In this document: positions 1 to 8,810 of the stretch, piece by piece
How the letters are laid out: each line of letters starts with the position of its first letter
How positions within the stretch are numbered: the stretch's first letter is position 1
Source: Clostridiales bacterium UBA1742
GTDB lineage: Bacteria; Bacillota; Clostridia; TANB77; CAG-508
Direction of reading: 5' to 3'
Assembly: GCA_002314935.1 (NCBI GenBank)
Contig: DCHW01000013.1
Span: forward strand, 1-64,000
Length of the DNA: 64,000 bases
Notes under the pieces: generated by a model
What the model was told of the DNA's origin: nothing
The model's database searches: none
The model's input: only the letters and a program-made list of their open reading frames with translations
Program-made: the position numbers and the translations under genes

Positions 1-28
1 CATATCTATTTTAAACCTATATTTTCAT

Positions 29-2689
29 TTATTTTTTACTTGTTGCTCTATATATTGCTTTATGTATTTCTGCAAATGGAATTATTGAAATTGATAGTCC
101 AAATGCTACTATTAATTCTTTTAAATTTATCGCTGTTAGTCCAAACATTTTTGAAATAGGTGCAATATATATAACTCCTAATGTAAATAAAATTGTTATT
201 GCTGTTGATCCGATTAACCATTTATTTTTTGTTTTCATTTTAAATATTGAACCATTTTGACTTCTCATTTCAATTGCATAAAACATTTCTATAAAGTTGG
301 CTGTTAAAAATGCCATTGTCATTCCATCTGCTGATTTAAATATTCCAAAATGTTTTAGTTCCATATATTGACCTACAAAGAATGATAAAGTAACTATTAA
401 TGCCATTAAAATTCCATGTATTATCATTGCGCTTCTTGCACCATTTGCGAAAACGCTTTCACTTGAACTACGTGGCTTTCTTTGCATTAAATTACCTTCT
501 GCCTTTTCCATTCCAAGTGCAAGCCCTGGTGTAGAATCTGTAACCATATTAATCCATAATAATTGAGCTGGAGTAACTATTGTAATTCCCATTACATTTG
601 CTAAAAATACATATATTACTTCTGCCATATTTGTTGATAATTGGAATTGTAATACTTTTCTGATGTTATCATAAATTTTTCTTCCTTCTTCTACTGCATT
701 TACTATTGTAGCAAAATTATCGTCTGCAAGTACCATGTCTGAGGCACCTTTAGTTACATCTGTTCCAGTAATTCCCATTGAAATTCCAATATCTGCTGCT
801 TTTATTGAAGGAGCATCATTAACACCATCACCTGTCATTGCTACTACTAATTCTTGTGCCTTTAGCGCCTTAACAATTCTAGTTTTATGTTCTGGTTGAA
901 CTCTTGCAAAAACTGAATGTTTATTTACTATTTCTATTAATTCTTCATCACTATATTTATTTAATTCCACTCCTGTAATTGCTTCAGAAGAATCACTTAT
1001 TATTTTTAAATCTTTTCCTATTGCAGTTGCTGTATCTATATGATCTCCTGTAATCATTACAACTCTAATTCCTGCACTTTTACATTCTGCTATTGCATTT
1101 GAAACTTCTGGTCTACAAGGATCAATCATTCCAACAAATCCAATAAAAATTAAATCTCTTTCTAAATTTTCTGTTTCAAATTTTTCTGGAATTTCTTGAT
1201 GTTCCCTATATGCAGCTCCCAAAACTCTTAAAGCTTTATCTGCAAATTCTTTATTTTTATTTTTAATTTCTAGTTTTGCACCTTCTGTTAATGGAACAAT
1301 TTCTCCATTTTTTATGTAGCTATTGCATCTATCAAGCAACATTTCACAAGCACCTTTAGTATATTGAATAACTTTACCACTTTCATTATGAACTGTTGTC
1401 ATCATTTTTCTCATAGAGTCAAAAGGTACTTCTCCAATTCTTGGAGCACTTTCATTCAATTTATATTTTGGAAGACCTATTTTATTTGCATAATTTACAA
1501 GAGCTGCTTCTGTAGGTTCTCCAATAGCTTCTTTATCATTTTCTCCTATTTGTGCATCAGAACATAATGCCATTGCTTTTGCAAGAAGTTGTTCATTTTC
1601 AGTACTTACATCTATAACTGTCATTTTATTTTGAGTTAATGTTCCAGTTTTGTCAGAACATATAACTTGTGTACATCCTAAAGTTTCTACTGCACTAATC
1701 TTTCTAATTAATGCTTGACGTTTAGACATTGAGGTAACACCCATAGAAAGAATAATTGTAACAACTGCAGGTAGTCCTTCTGGAATTGCCGCAACTGCTA
1801 ATGCAACTGCAAGCATAAATGTATCTAATACTGTTGAAAATACAAAATTTCCTGTTTTTATAAATTCTTCAACTACTCCAAATGCAAAAACAAATATACT
1901 TATTCCTACAACTAACTTTGTAAGCATTTTTGAAATTTCAGCCATTTTCTTTTGAAGTGGAGTTTTTTCATCTTCTTCTTGTTGTAATGCATTTGCTATT
2001 TTCCCCATTTCAGTATCCATACCTATAGCTACAACAACTGCTTTTCCTCTTCCATAAGCAATTGTACTTCCACTATATAGCATATTTGTTCTATCACCTA
2101 ATGGTATTTCCATTGTATTTTCTTTTAAATTAATAATATCTACTAATTTATTTACAGGTACAGATTCACCAGTTAAAGCCGATTCTTCTACTTTTAGTGA
2201 AAAAGATTCTATTATTCTACAATCTGCAGGAACTGCATCACCTGCTTCTAAAACAATAATATCACCTTTAACTAATTCCTCGCTTTTTACGTTTTTTATT
2301 ATTCCATCCCTAATAACCTTTGAGGTAGATTTTGTCATTTCCATAAGTGAATCAATTGCTTGTTCTGCTTTACTTTCTTGAACCATTCCTAAAACGGTAT
2401 TTACAACTACAACGAATAAAATAATAAATACATCTGTTAAATTATCACCACTTGCAACTGATGTAACAGCTGAAATAATTGCAGCACCAATTAACATTAT
2501 TATCATTGGATCTAATAATGATTTAAAGAATTTTTTTATTAGTCCATCTCTTGGAGCTTCTTTTAACTTATTTAAGCCTCCCTCTTCTTGTCTCTTTTTT
2601 GCTTCTGCTTCTGTTAGTCCACTTTCAATATCACTATTTGTTTCTGATATTGTTTCTTTGATTGATTTTGTAAACCAATTTGTTTGCAT
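29..2689 (-). CDS. P-type cation-transporting ATPase (Ca2+/Mn2+ type II)
   Basis: This 886-aa integral membrane pump couples ATP hydrolysis to cation export. Visible motifs are the actuator loop TGES at about residues 173-176, the ion-binding TM4 motif PEGLP at about 303-307, the phosphorylated aspartate in DKTGTLT (D346), TGDGVND in the hinge, and a C-terminal group of four to six membrane segments. The PEGLP and NMVTDSTPG motifs place it with type II (SERCA/PMR1-like) ATPases, which carry Ca2+ and often Mn2+. It lies 3 bases after the HAD phosphatase gene and its AGGAGG site lies in that gene's 3' end, so the two are co-transcribed. The Mn2+ riboswitch upstream of the pair points to Mn2+ (inference). 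No CGG codon occurs in frame. Confidence 0.95.
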   Translation of the reverse strand: MQTNWFTKSIKETISETNSDIESGLTEAEAKKRQEEGGLNKLKEAPRDGLIKKFFKSLLDPMIIMLIGAAIISAVTSVASGDNLTDVFIILFVVVVNTVLGMVQESKAEQAIDSLMEMTKSTSKVIRDGIIKNVKSEELVKGDIIVLEAGDAVPADCRIIESFSLKVEESALTGESVPVNKLVDIINLKENTMEIPLGDRTNMLYSGSTIAYGRGKAVVVAIGMDTEMGKIANALQQEEDEKTPLQKKMAEISKMLTKLVVGISIFVFAFGVVEEFIKTGNFVFSTVLDTFMLAVALAVAAIPEGLPAVVTIILSMGVTSMSKRQALIRKISAVETLGCTQVICSDKTGTLTQNKMTVIDVSTENEQLLAKAMALCSDAQIGENDKEAIGEPTEAALVNYANKIGLPKYKLNESAPRIGEVPFDSMRKMMTTVHNESGKVIQYTKGACEMLLDRCNSYIKNGEIVPLTEGAKLEIKNKNKEFADKALRVLGAAYREHQEIPEKFETENLERDLIFIGFVGMIDPCRPEVSNAIAECKSAGIRVVMITGDHIDTATAIGKDLKIISDSSEAITGVELNKYSDEELIEIVNKHSVFARVQPEHKTRIVKALKAQELVVAMTGDGVNDAPSIKAADIGISMGITGTDVTKGASDMVLADDNFATIVNAVEEGRKIYDNIRKVLQFQLSTNMAEVIYVFLANVMGITIVTPAQLLWINMVTDSTPGLALGMEKAEGNLMQRKPRSSSESVFANGARSAMIIHGILMALIVTLSFFVGQYMELKHFGIFKSADGMTMAFLTANFIEMFYAIEMRSQNGSIFKMKTKNKWLIGSTAITILFTLGVIYIAPISKMFGLTAINLKELIVAFGLSISIIPFAEIHKAIYRATSKK

Positions 2690-2692
2690 TAA

Positions 2693-3478
2693 CTATATTC
2701 CTCCTTTTAAAATTTTATTTATAGTATTAAAATTTTCATTATTTGTTAAAACAATGTCAAAATTATTATTATACTCTTTTAAATTTTCCTCAATTTTTGA
2801 GTCTAAAAATCCTATTGTTATTATTTTGTCTACTTTTTTGGCATCTATCATTTCTTTATCTTCTATTAGATCTCCCATTACAATAGCTTTACTTCTTTTT
2901 TCTAATTCTTTTCTAATACTTTCTGGTATAATGCTATAATGTTTATTTGAACTTGCCATTATATTTTTTAAATCTATATATGCTCCATTATCATTAAATA
3001 AAAAGAAATTTGATATTACCTCTATATTATTAAACAAACACTTTTCTTTTTCTAAAAATGCTTTTACTATATTTCCAATTCCAGAAGACATTATAATAAC
3101 TGGTATATTATTTTTGTTTGCTTCTTCTAAAAATTCTTTTACACCTGTTCTAAAATATAAATTTGCAGAATTTAAAGACTCTTTTACCACATTATTTGTA
3201 ATATATTTACTTGTTAAAGAAAAACTATTTTGAGCCCATTCTTTCATTAACTTTTGTTTTTCTTCTTTTGCTAAATTATAATCTAATTCTATTGGCCTAT
3301 AATGTTCATACAATTTTAATCTTTTTTCTAAAAAATCTCCACCTAAAAAATTAGGTAATACCCCCATAGTTGGAACACTATTAGCAGTAGTTAATGTATG
3401 ATCAAAATCAGCTATTATATAATAATTATTATCTAAAATATTAAATTCTTTTAAATTTTCTGTGTTAATATGTATCAT
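2693..3478 (-). CDS. HAD-superfamily phosphatase, pyrimidine 5'-nucleotidase (UMPH-1) like
   Basis: This 261-aa soluble protein has the HAD motifs: DFDHTLT near residues 24-30 (nucleophile and acid/base aspartates), a motif II SSG near residue 130, and GDLIEDKEM near 202 for Mg2+ binding. The size and the DHTLT form resemble the eukaryote-type cytosolic 5'-nucleotidase III/UMPH-1 family, which dephosphorylates pyrimidine monophosphates; the true substrate here is unknown. It is the first gene behind the Mn2+ riboswitch and is followed within 3 bases by the cation ATPase, so it may have a role tied to metal stress. HAD enzymes need a divalent metal. Confidence 0.75.
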   Translation of the reverse strand: MIHINTENLKEFNILDNNYYIIADFDHTLTTANSVPTMGVLPNFLGGDFLEKRLKLYEHYRPIELDYNLAKEEKQKLMKEWAQNSFSLTSKYITNNVVKESLNSANLYFRTGVKEFLEEANKNNIPVIIMSSGIGNIVKAFLEKEKCLFNNIEVISNFFLFNDNGAYIDLKNIMASSNKHYSIIPESIRKELEKRSKAIVMGDLIEDKEMIDAKKVDKIITIGFLDSKIEENLKEYNNNFDIVLTNNENFNTINKILKGGI

Positions 3479-3494
3479 AAAAGTTCACCATAAA

Positions 3495-3620
3495 ACAATA
3501 AGACTTTTAGAAGAAATGCTTATCTTTTCTTCTAAAAGTCTTGCTTACCATGTAGGTTTACTAACCAGTTAGTTAAAACGCGATTGTTGATTAGTAATTT
3601 AAAGCTACTCCCTTTCATAA
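3495..3620 (-). promoter_or_regulatory. yybP-ykoY family Mn2+ riboswitch with terminator-type expression platform
   Basis: Read on the minus strand, the leader starts with AAAGGGAGTAGC (3615-3604) and ends the aptamer with GGTAAGCAAGAC (about 3550-3538). These are the two conserved internal-loop strands of the yybP-ykoY class. The 3' strand runs straight into a 17-bp perfect hairpin (arms 3500-3516 and 3526-3542, 9-nt loop) followed by a weak U-rich stretch, just before the HAD start codon. Known members of this family bind Mn2+ and control exporters, including P-type ATPases. The match was made by eye, not with a covariance model. Confidence 0.85.
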
Positions 3621-3652
3621 TTATAAACAATTTTTTTATTTAACAGTGTTAT

Positions 3653-3680
3653 TTTATATTGTTACTTAATAGTTTGTCAA
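3653..3680 (-). promoter_or_regulatory. sigma-A promoter of the riboswitch operon
   Basis: The minus strand reads TTGACA (3680-3675), 16 bases, then TATAAA (3658-3653). It lies about 35 bases upstream of the riboswitch aptamer and directly after the stop codon of the upstream hydrolase gene. Confidence 0.7.
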
Positions 3681-3686
3681 GAATTT

Positions 3687-4571
3687 TTATTGGTCTTTTT
3701 TTAAAAATTCAACTATTTCTTGACCTAATAAATTTTCTTTATTGGTATATCCATGATCTGTATCTTTTATATAACCTATATCCAACCTTAAATTTATTAT
3801 TTTTTCTTTTAAAAATTCTATTAATTCTTCTATATTTTGAACTACCAAATCATTATCTGCCCATCTTAAAAATAGTGGTATTTGAATATTATTTATTTCT
3901 TTAAAATTATAACTTTTATCACTAAACTTTGCAAAATCTATTTCAGAATTATCTCTATAATATCTTAAATATGATTTTACACTTATTGGATGATCAAAAC
4001 TATTATCTGGCATTAAATGCATTCCATTTCCTTCTGCTTCTTTTTTATTAGCTAGTTCTAGCATTTGATTATATAAATCAATTCCTAAATCATATTTTTG
4101 ACAATCTACAATATCTACTAAAGATAATAATATTATTGATTTTATATAATTCAAATAATCATAATTTTCATTTTTTAATCTGTTATATGCATAAATTATT
4201 TTTGTACATCCTAGGCTGTGTCCCTGTAAATGTATTTTTTTAAATCCATATTTTATCATTACTTCAATTGCACCTTTTATATCATAATAGCAATCAAGTA
4301 CATCCTCATAAACAGAACCACCATTTAATTCTTTTGTTCCATCTGTTTTTTTAGTATAGCACATTAAATCTTGACCTCTATTATTAAATGCAAAATATGC
4401 TATACCAGATTTATTTATTTCTTTAGATAAGATATCTTCTCTTTTTTTAAAACAATTACTTTGCATTCCATGTATTGATATAACAACCTCTTCTGTATTA
4501 TTATCAGGCTTGTGCAATAAGCCAAATAATTCAACCTTATCTTCTAATTCGAAATAAACTTTTTCTATCAT
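3687..4571 (-). CDS. alpha/beta hydrolase (DUF1749-like)
   Basis: This 294-aa cytoplasmic protein has an alpha/beta-hydrolase fold. It shows the oxyanion strand SIHGMQS near residue 33, the nucleophile elbow GHSLG near 117, an acid candidate in WADNDLV near 238 and a C-terminal histidine in DTDHGY near 270. It has no signal peptide. The overall layout recalls serine esterases and the DUF1749 family; the substrate is unknown. It follows the ATP-grasp gene after 15 bases with a GAGGTG ribosome site, so the two probably form an operon. Confidence 0.75.
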   Translation of the reverse strand: MIEKVYFELEDKVELFGLLHKPDNNTEEVVISIHGMQSNCFKKREDILSKEINKSGIAYFAFNNRGQDLMCYTKKTDGTKELNGGSVYEDVLDCYYDIKGAIEVMIKYGFKKIHLQGHSLGCTKIIYAYNRLKNENYDYLNYIKSIILLSLVDIVDCQKYDLGIDLYNQMLELANKKEAEGNGMHLMPDNSFDHPISVKSYLRYYRDNSEIDFAKFSDKSYNFKEINNIQIPLFLRWADNDLVVQNIEELIEFLKEKIINLRLDIGYIKDTDHGYTNKENLLGQEIVEFLKKDQ

Positions 4572-4586
4572 TCAAACACCTCTTTT

Positions 4587-5615
4587 TTAGCATTTTTTAA
4601 CATTCTTTATTTCATTTCCAATTATGTCTTGTATTTCTTTTAAATGTCCTGTTCTTTTATTTTTTAATTTATAATATTGTAAAATACCATAACCTGGATA
4701 TTCATTTCCTTCTATTATAACAGGTCCATTATTTGAAAAACCTACATCCCATCCTACATATCTTACTTCGGGTACTTCTAAAGCAGCTTTTTTACACATT
4801 TCAAAAGCTGTTTTAATATCTTTTACTTGAACTTCGCTAAATTTTTTATGAGTAAGTGGATGTTCTTCATATATGTTTCCATAATCATCTATTACATTAC
4901 TGTCTATTTTACCATCTTCTGAAAAACTAAAATATAAATCATTTGTACAACCTATTACATCTGCTGTATCTTGATTTACTCTTAATGAGTTTGCAATTAC
5001 ATAAGCTTTTCCGTTTTTTACTAATGTAACTATTCTGTACGAATTAACAACATTTGGATTTATTTCGTTTAATTCATCACTTTGAATTATTGCCTCTTCT
5101 AGTAAATATTGTTTATTATCTCTTAACTTATTATATAACTCTACAGGATTACTAATTTCACTTACCTTTATTTTTTCTATACCATGACCACATTCTCCAA
5201 GATTATCCTTGGCAAATATTATTTCATGTTTTGATAAAAATTCTTTAAAGTCATTTAAACCTGCCTTTTTTAAATTAATAAAATCTCTTTTTAAATAATC
5301 TCTAAAAATTTCATTAAAAATTAATTTATCATGAAAAATGCAAATATAATCATAATTATTTAAATAGTGTATTATTCTATAAAAAGACTTAGCTGTTACA
5401 AATGTTTTCTTTTCTTCTTCTGTTAAATTTATAAAATTTCCTCTAAAATAGTCTGTATAACCTGTTCCATACTTTAGAAAATTAAAAAATATACTTGCTT
5501 TAACATATATTTTAGATTTTTTATTTTCCTTACATATAATATCTACTATTTTATTCATTTTATTAAAATTTATGCTCTTAATTTTTTTAAGCATTCTTTT
5601 TGTTCCTTTTTTCAT
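4587..5615 (-). CDS. sugar-transfer-associated ATP-grasp protein
   Basis: This 342-aa protein matches the ATP-grasp family often found in exopolysaccharide and capsule loci (ATPgrasp_ST). It has a phosphate-binding loop around KDNLGECGHGI (about residue 140), a nucleotide-binding LLEEAI segment (about 170), and metal-binding residues near the end in EGNEYPGYG. Such enzymes are thought to ligate a carboxylate to an amine or hydroxyl on a cell-surface sugar, but their reactions are little known. The start is supported by AGGGTGAT upstream. It is first in a two-gene operon with the hydrolase. Confidence 0.7.
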   Translation of the reverse strand: MKKGTKRMLKKIKSINFNKMNKIVDIICKENKKSKIYVKASIFFNFLKYGTGYTDYFRGNFINLTEEEKKTFVTAKSFYRIIHYLNNYDYICIFHDKLIFNEIFRDYLKRDFINLKKAGLNDFKEFLSKHEIIFAKDNLGECGHGIEKIKVSEISNPVELYNKLRDNKQYLLEEAIIQSDELNEINPNVVNSYRIVTLVKNGKAYVIANSLRVNQDTADVIGCTNDLYFSFSEDGKIDSNVIDDYGNIYEEHPLTHKKFSEVQVKDIKTAFEMCKKAALEVPEVRYVGWDVGFSNNGPVIIEGNEYPGYGILQYYKLKNKRTGHLKEIQDIIGNEIKNVKKC

Positions 5616-5686
5616 AATATCACCCTACCGGTAATATATCATTTTTCCAACTTTATGTCTATACTTTTTACTTAATATAAGTTAAA

Positions 5687-5712
5687 AGATATACAAAAAT
5701 ATTTGTATATCT
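5687..5712 (-). terminator. hairpin after the 106-aa gene
   Basis: Perfect 11-bp inverted repeat (5687-5697 and 5702-5712) with a 4-base loop. The T-tract is poor, so termination is plausible rather than certain. Confidence 0.45.
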
Positions 5713-5720
5713 TAACCTTT

Positions 5721-6041
5721 TTAATAAATCCTATATGGTATTAGTTCATCGTTTTCTGAATCAACACAATAAGCAATATTATCTTCAATTTTTATTTCAT
5801 CACAATGAATTATAAAACTTGCAGAATCTGTGCCATTTATTCTTATTCCTAAAAAAGAATTATATACTTCTCTCAACTCTTTTTTAGTTTTTACAAGCAT
5901 AATTAAACATGTCGATTCAGGATACATACAATCTTCTATTGTTATTTCGTTACTTATTTTATAGATTTTCATGGATGGTATTCCATCATCTATCAAAAAA
6001 CAAACTAAATACCGTTTTTCTTCATAATTAGATTCAATCAT
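5721..6041 (-). CDS. hypothetical protein containing an in-frame CGG
   Basis: This 106-aa protein is not recognised. The ATG at 6041 is chosen over the longer frame because AGGAGA stands 7 bases upstream. The predicted product is acidic and soluble, with no membrane segment or known motif. Codon 10 is CGG (6014-6012), followed by T. Here a +1 shift would meet a TAG two codons later, so the open frame needs CGG to be read as a normal triplet. This makes it one of two exceptions to the CGGN-as-glycine pattern in the window. It may be recently acquired, non-coding or decaying. Confidence 0.5.
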   Translation of the reverse strand: MIESNYEEKRYLVCFLIDDGIPSMKIYKISNEITIEDCMYPESTCLIMLVKTKKELREVYNSFLGIRINGTDSASFIIHCDEIKIEDNIAYCVDSENDELIPYRIY

Positions 6042-6206
6042 TTTTATTCTCCTTTTAAAATTTTTTATAAAAACTGTCTCTAACCCACAGTTGCAAAAAA
6101 AGGAATATTTTCTAATTTTTTGCATTAAAATTATATCATATTTTTATGTTGATTGCAAAATTTATAATCTTAAATTTCTGCATTTTTTTAATTCCTCATA
6201 ATATAT

Positions 6207-6231
6207 AAAAAAACAGTAAGCGTTGCTTACT
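6207..6231 (-). terminator. rho-independent terminator
   Basis: Minus-strand stem AGTAAGC/GCTTACT (6231-6215, 3-base loop) followed by GTTTTTTTAT. It serves the gene ending at 6339. Confidence 0.75.
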
Positions 6232-6338
6232 ATTTTTTGGTGCGATAGCAAAACACATTTGCAAAAAATGTATTTAAATTATCACACCTAATATTTCTCG
6301 ATTTATTTAAATAATTAATTATTATAAACTATAATATT

Positions 6339-7097
6339 TTACTTGATTTCTGTACCGCCCCATTCAACAGCAACAAATCCTGTTCTAGTTTGAGCTTCTA
6401 ATTGCTGTTCTTGAATATTAATAGGTTTTTCTAACCCTTTAAATGTCATTAATACTCTTATTATTGTATCTGGATTTGGATTTATTTCTAATGGCATATT
6501 TTCATTTATCTCATCTACAGTCGCAAACCTAATGTAGTTATATTTATTTGCTTCTAATTTCGGTAACCAATAAATAATAAATTCTTCTGCTTCTTTTTCT
6601 GTCAAACCTAATATAGCAAGTTTTTCTTCTAAAAAAGAAACTATATCCTCACCTTTTACTACAAATCCTTCTTTTTCTACTTTAAATTCTATATCACTCT
6701 TACTTTCATAATACAATGAATATAATTGCCTATTTGTATCTAAATCTATTAAATTCCCATTAGATTGTGCTAATACTTTCCATTCCTCTTTATATTTTGG
6801 GTAAGAACAAGTTAAGTTATCATCTTTCATTAACTTTACTGATACTTTTGTATCTTCTGTTGGATATAAATATATTATAGGTTTATCCAAACTAGGATGC
6901 TTAGGATCATAATAAACTTCTCTATTTGTTTGATTATAATTATTAGTACAATTATCTTCTTGTGATTTAATCTTGGCATAAACAATTATGCCAAGAATAG
7001 TTAAAATTACTATAAATATTATTATGATTATTAGTAAAATTTTCTTTTTCTTATTTTGTTTTTTTCTCTTCAATTCATCGTTTATATTTTCTTCCAT
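6339..7097 (-). CDS. membrane-anchored conserved hypothetical protein
   Basis: This 252-aa protein has a lysine-rich cytoplasmic start, one strong membrane helix (about residues 18-41) and an extracellular domain starting with KPIIYLYP. I recognise this KP-x-IYLYP domain as common in Firmicutes secreted proteins, but I know of no assigned function. The ATG at 7097 is chosen because GGAGGT lies 8 bases upstream; the longer TTG frame would place the ribosome site inside the gene. The C-terminus ends in a GFVAVEWGG motif. Confidence 0.65.
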   Translation of the reverse strand: MEENINDELKRKKQNKKKKILLIIIIIFIVILTILGIIVYAKIKSQEDNCTNNYNQTNREVYYDPKHPSLDKPIIYLYPTEDTKVSVKLMKDDNLTCSYPKYKEEWKVLAQSNGNLIDLDTNRQLYSLYYESKSDIEFKVEKEGFVVKGEDIVSFLEEKLAILGLTEKEAEEFIIYWLPKLEANKYNYIRFATVDEINENMPLEINPNPDTIIRVLMTFKGLEKPINIQEQQLEAQTRTGFVAVEWGGTEIK

Positions 7098-7188
7098 GCT
7101 TTTCACCTCCAATCTTTTGTTAAAATATTATATATGTGTATAGTATACAATTTTTGATATATTTTTACAAGATTTCTCAAAATTATTC

Positions 7189-8010
7189 TTATTTTTTCGG
7201 CATTTTTTTATTTTCTTTTTCAAGTTGTTTTAAACTCTTTTCTGGTGTTGGTAATTCTTCTGGCATAGTTCCTCCAATATCAGCAATTGCTTTTCTTACC
7301 TTTTTTCCAACTTCATAATGAGTATCATTTGCCTCTTTTTCACCTTGAATATTATCTTTTCTTAATTTTTGTTCTGTTTGAGAAATTCTAAATAAATTAG
7401 CAATTAGTTCATCAGTTCCCATATTATCTAAAATATCTTCTCTATATCTTAATCCTTTTCTTTTTGCAATATCATCAGCAGTTTCTCCGTTATATAGGCC
7501 TTTATAACCGCTATTGTGAAATTTATCAAAATTTTTAACTCCTGCATTTTTTGCTGCTTGATTTAATGAGTAATTTCCTTTTCTTGTTAAATCTCTTTGA
7601 TAAAATCTCTTTTCATCTTCGGTTAGCATACTATATTCTTTTTCAGTAATTTCTTGTTTTCTAGTTTGTACTGCAAAGTATGTTTGTGCCAAAGCAATAA
7701 CTTCTTTTCTTGGATCTCCGTTTTGAGCTATTAGATAACAAGCATAGCGTGTTAACTTATAGTCATTAACTTCTTTTTCAGCACCAGAGCCTATTTGAAC
7801 CATTTTGCCGGTGTCGGCAAAATGGTCTATTATACTAATTCCAGACTTTTCACAAGATATTTTAGCTTTATTAATTACATTATCAAATCTTCTCCATTGT
7901 GTATATTCCAAAACATCTTGTAATTCTCTAGCATACCAATATTCAAATCCGTTCTCATCAATATGCTTAATACTTTCAAAAGTTTGATTTTCTTTCTTTA
8001 TATTTTTCAT
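7189..8010 (-). CDS. dinD: DNA-damage-inducible protein D
   Basis: This 273-aa protein matches DinD. It has an N-terminal BRO-N-like fold (YWYARELQDVLEYTQW near the start) and a C-terminal region of the DinD type (SLNQAAKNAGV, GLYNGETADDIAKRKGL). E. coli DinD inhibits RecA strand exchange in vitro. The start at 8010 has GGAG 9 bases upstream. Its promoter has consensus -35 and -10 hexamers and carries an SOS box in the spacer, which fits the family. A perfect 10-bp hairpin lies inside the gene at 7801-7824. Confidence 0.85.
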   Translation of the reverse strand: MKNIKKENQTFESIKHIDENGFEYWYARELQDVLEYTQWRRFDNVINKAKISCEKSGISIIDHFADTGKMVQIGSGAEKEVNDYKLTRYACYLIAQNGDPRKEVIALAQTYFAVQTRKQEITEKEYSMLTEDEKRFYQRDLTRKGNYSLNQAAKNAGVKNFDKFHNSGYKGLYNGETADDIAKRKGLRYREDILDNMGTDELIANLFRISQTEQKLRKDNIQGEKEANDTHYEVGKKVRKAIADIGGTMPEELPTPEKSLKQLEKENKKMPKK

Positions 8011-8041
8011 TAACATCATCTCCATTCAAATTTGTACAGTC

Positions 8042-8070
8042 ATTATAGAACAATTGTTTGTTTTTGTCAA
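8042..8070 (-). promoter_or_regulatory. dinD promoter with LexA-type box
   Basis: Minus strand: TTGACA (8070-8065), 17 bases, TATAAT (8047-8042), both consensus hexamers. The spacer holds AAACAATTGTTC (8059-8048), an inverted repeat abutting the -10, as expected for a LexA operator. Related boxes precede recA and the Y-family polymerase. Confidence 0.8.
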
Positions 8071-8129
8071 TTAATTTTAACAAATTTTATACATTTCTTT
8101 GCATTCTGATACAAAATATAAAAGAAAAC

Positions 8130-8161
8130 AAAAAAATATGAACCGATAAATTGATTCATAT
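8130..8161 (-). terminator. tmRNA terminator
   Basis: Minus-strand stem ATATGAA/TTCATAT with a partly paired interior, followed by a run of T. It lies about 60 bases past the tmRNA 3' end. Confidence 0.7.
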
Positions 8162-8223
8162 TCTTTATTCTCTTAAACCTTAGTATTTATAATACTTTGA
8201 AAAAGTTCGACGAAAACTTGCTT

Positions 8224-8578
8224 TGGTGGAGATGGAGGGAGTCGAACCCTCGTCCAGAAACATTTCCATATAAACTTCTACGAGTGTAGTTTATTATTAG
8301 TTATTCCTTAAACACTTCATTAATAAACAAACGAATTATTTAAGTAGCCTTTAATTACCCATTATCTCCAAGGCAAAGATAACTTTGTGTCCTACTTTAG
8401 TCGACGCTTTATCCATAACAGTAGGCTTTATGGTAAAACGACGTGCCATTAACTAGGCAGCGTATGCTAATTGATTATCAGCGTTTATTTTTATTTCGCT
8501 TTTTTTAAGTGGCCGAAGCGACCATCCACTACTCGCCATTTATACTTCTACGTTACCGTCGAAACCAATTACATCCCC
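8224..8578 (-). ncRNA. ssrA: transfer-messenger RNA (tmRNA)
   Basis: This 355-nt RNA rescues stalled ribosomes. The 5' end GGGGATG pairs with CATCTCC before the encoded 3' ACCA, forming the tRNA-like acceptor. The T-arm GGTTCGACTCC and the early GGTTTCGACGG are characteristic. The reading frame after AATAAAC gives the tag ADNQLAYAA and then TAG, a normal length and ending for Clostridia. The resume codon GCT is inferred from other Firmicutes. It has its own promoter and terminator. Confidence 0.95.
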
Positions 8579-8589
8579 ATGTATTTAAT

Positions 8590-8618
8590 ATTATACGCCT
8601 ATTTTTTTATATTTACAA
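8590..8618 (-). promoter_or_regulatory. ssrA promoter
   Basis: Minus strand: TTGTAA (8618-8613), 17 bases, TATAAT (8595-8590), with the tmRNA 5' end 12 bases further on. Confidence 0.75.
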
Positions 8619-8647
8619 CCAAAGTTTATTATTTTTATTTATTTTAC

Positions 8648-8676
8648 TTGCATATAATTTATTTTTATGCTAATAT
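8648..8676 (+). promoter_or_regulatory. tRNA-Trp promoter
   Basis: TTGCAT (8648-8653), 17 bases, TAATAT (8671-8676), ending 18 bases before the tRNA. Confidence 0.55.
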
Positions 8677-8694
8677 AGTTAAGTACAAATTAAT

Positions 8695-8769
8695 AGGGGT
8701 ATAGTGTTAATGGTAGCACATCGGTCTCCAAAACCGCCTGTGAGGGTTCGAATCCTTCTACCCCTGCCA
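8695..8769 (+). tRNA. tRNA-Trp (anticodon CCA)
   Basis: 75 nt with encoded CCA. Acceptor AGGGGTA pairs with TACCCCT. The anticodon loop reads CTCCAAA and the T-arm GGTTCGAATCC. Confidence 0.95.
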
Positions 8770-8776
8770 TAAAAAG

Positions 8777-8807
8777 ACTCTCAACGTAAAGCTTGAGAGT
8801 TTTTTTA
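8777..8807 (+). terminator. bidirectional terminator, tRNA-Trp / DUF4363
   Basis: Stem ACTCTCAA/TTGAGAGT (8777-8784, 8793-8800) followed by T7. The minus strand also ends in T5, just after the recoded stop of the DUF4363 gene at 8811. Confidence 0.85.
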
Positions 8808-8810
8808 TTT

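Noticed and set aside
6240..6295. Imperfect inverted repeat near TGCGATAGC and TTATCACACC
   Set aside because: The arms pair poorly and no function is suggested beyond the adjacent clear terminator.
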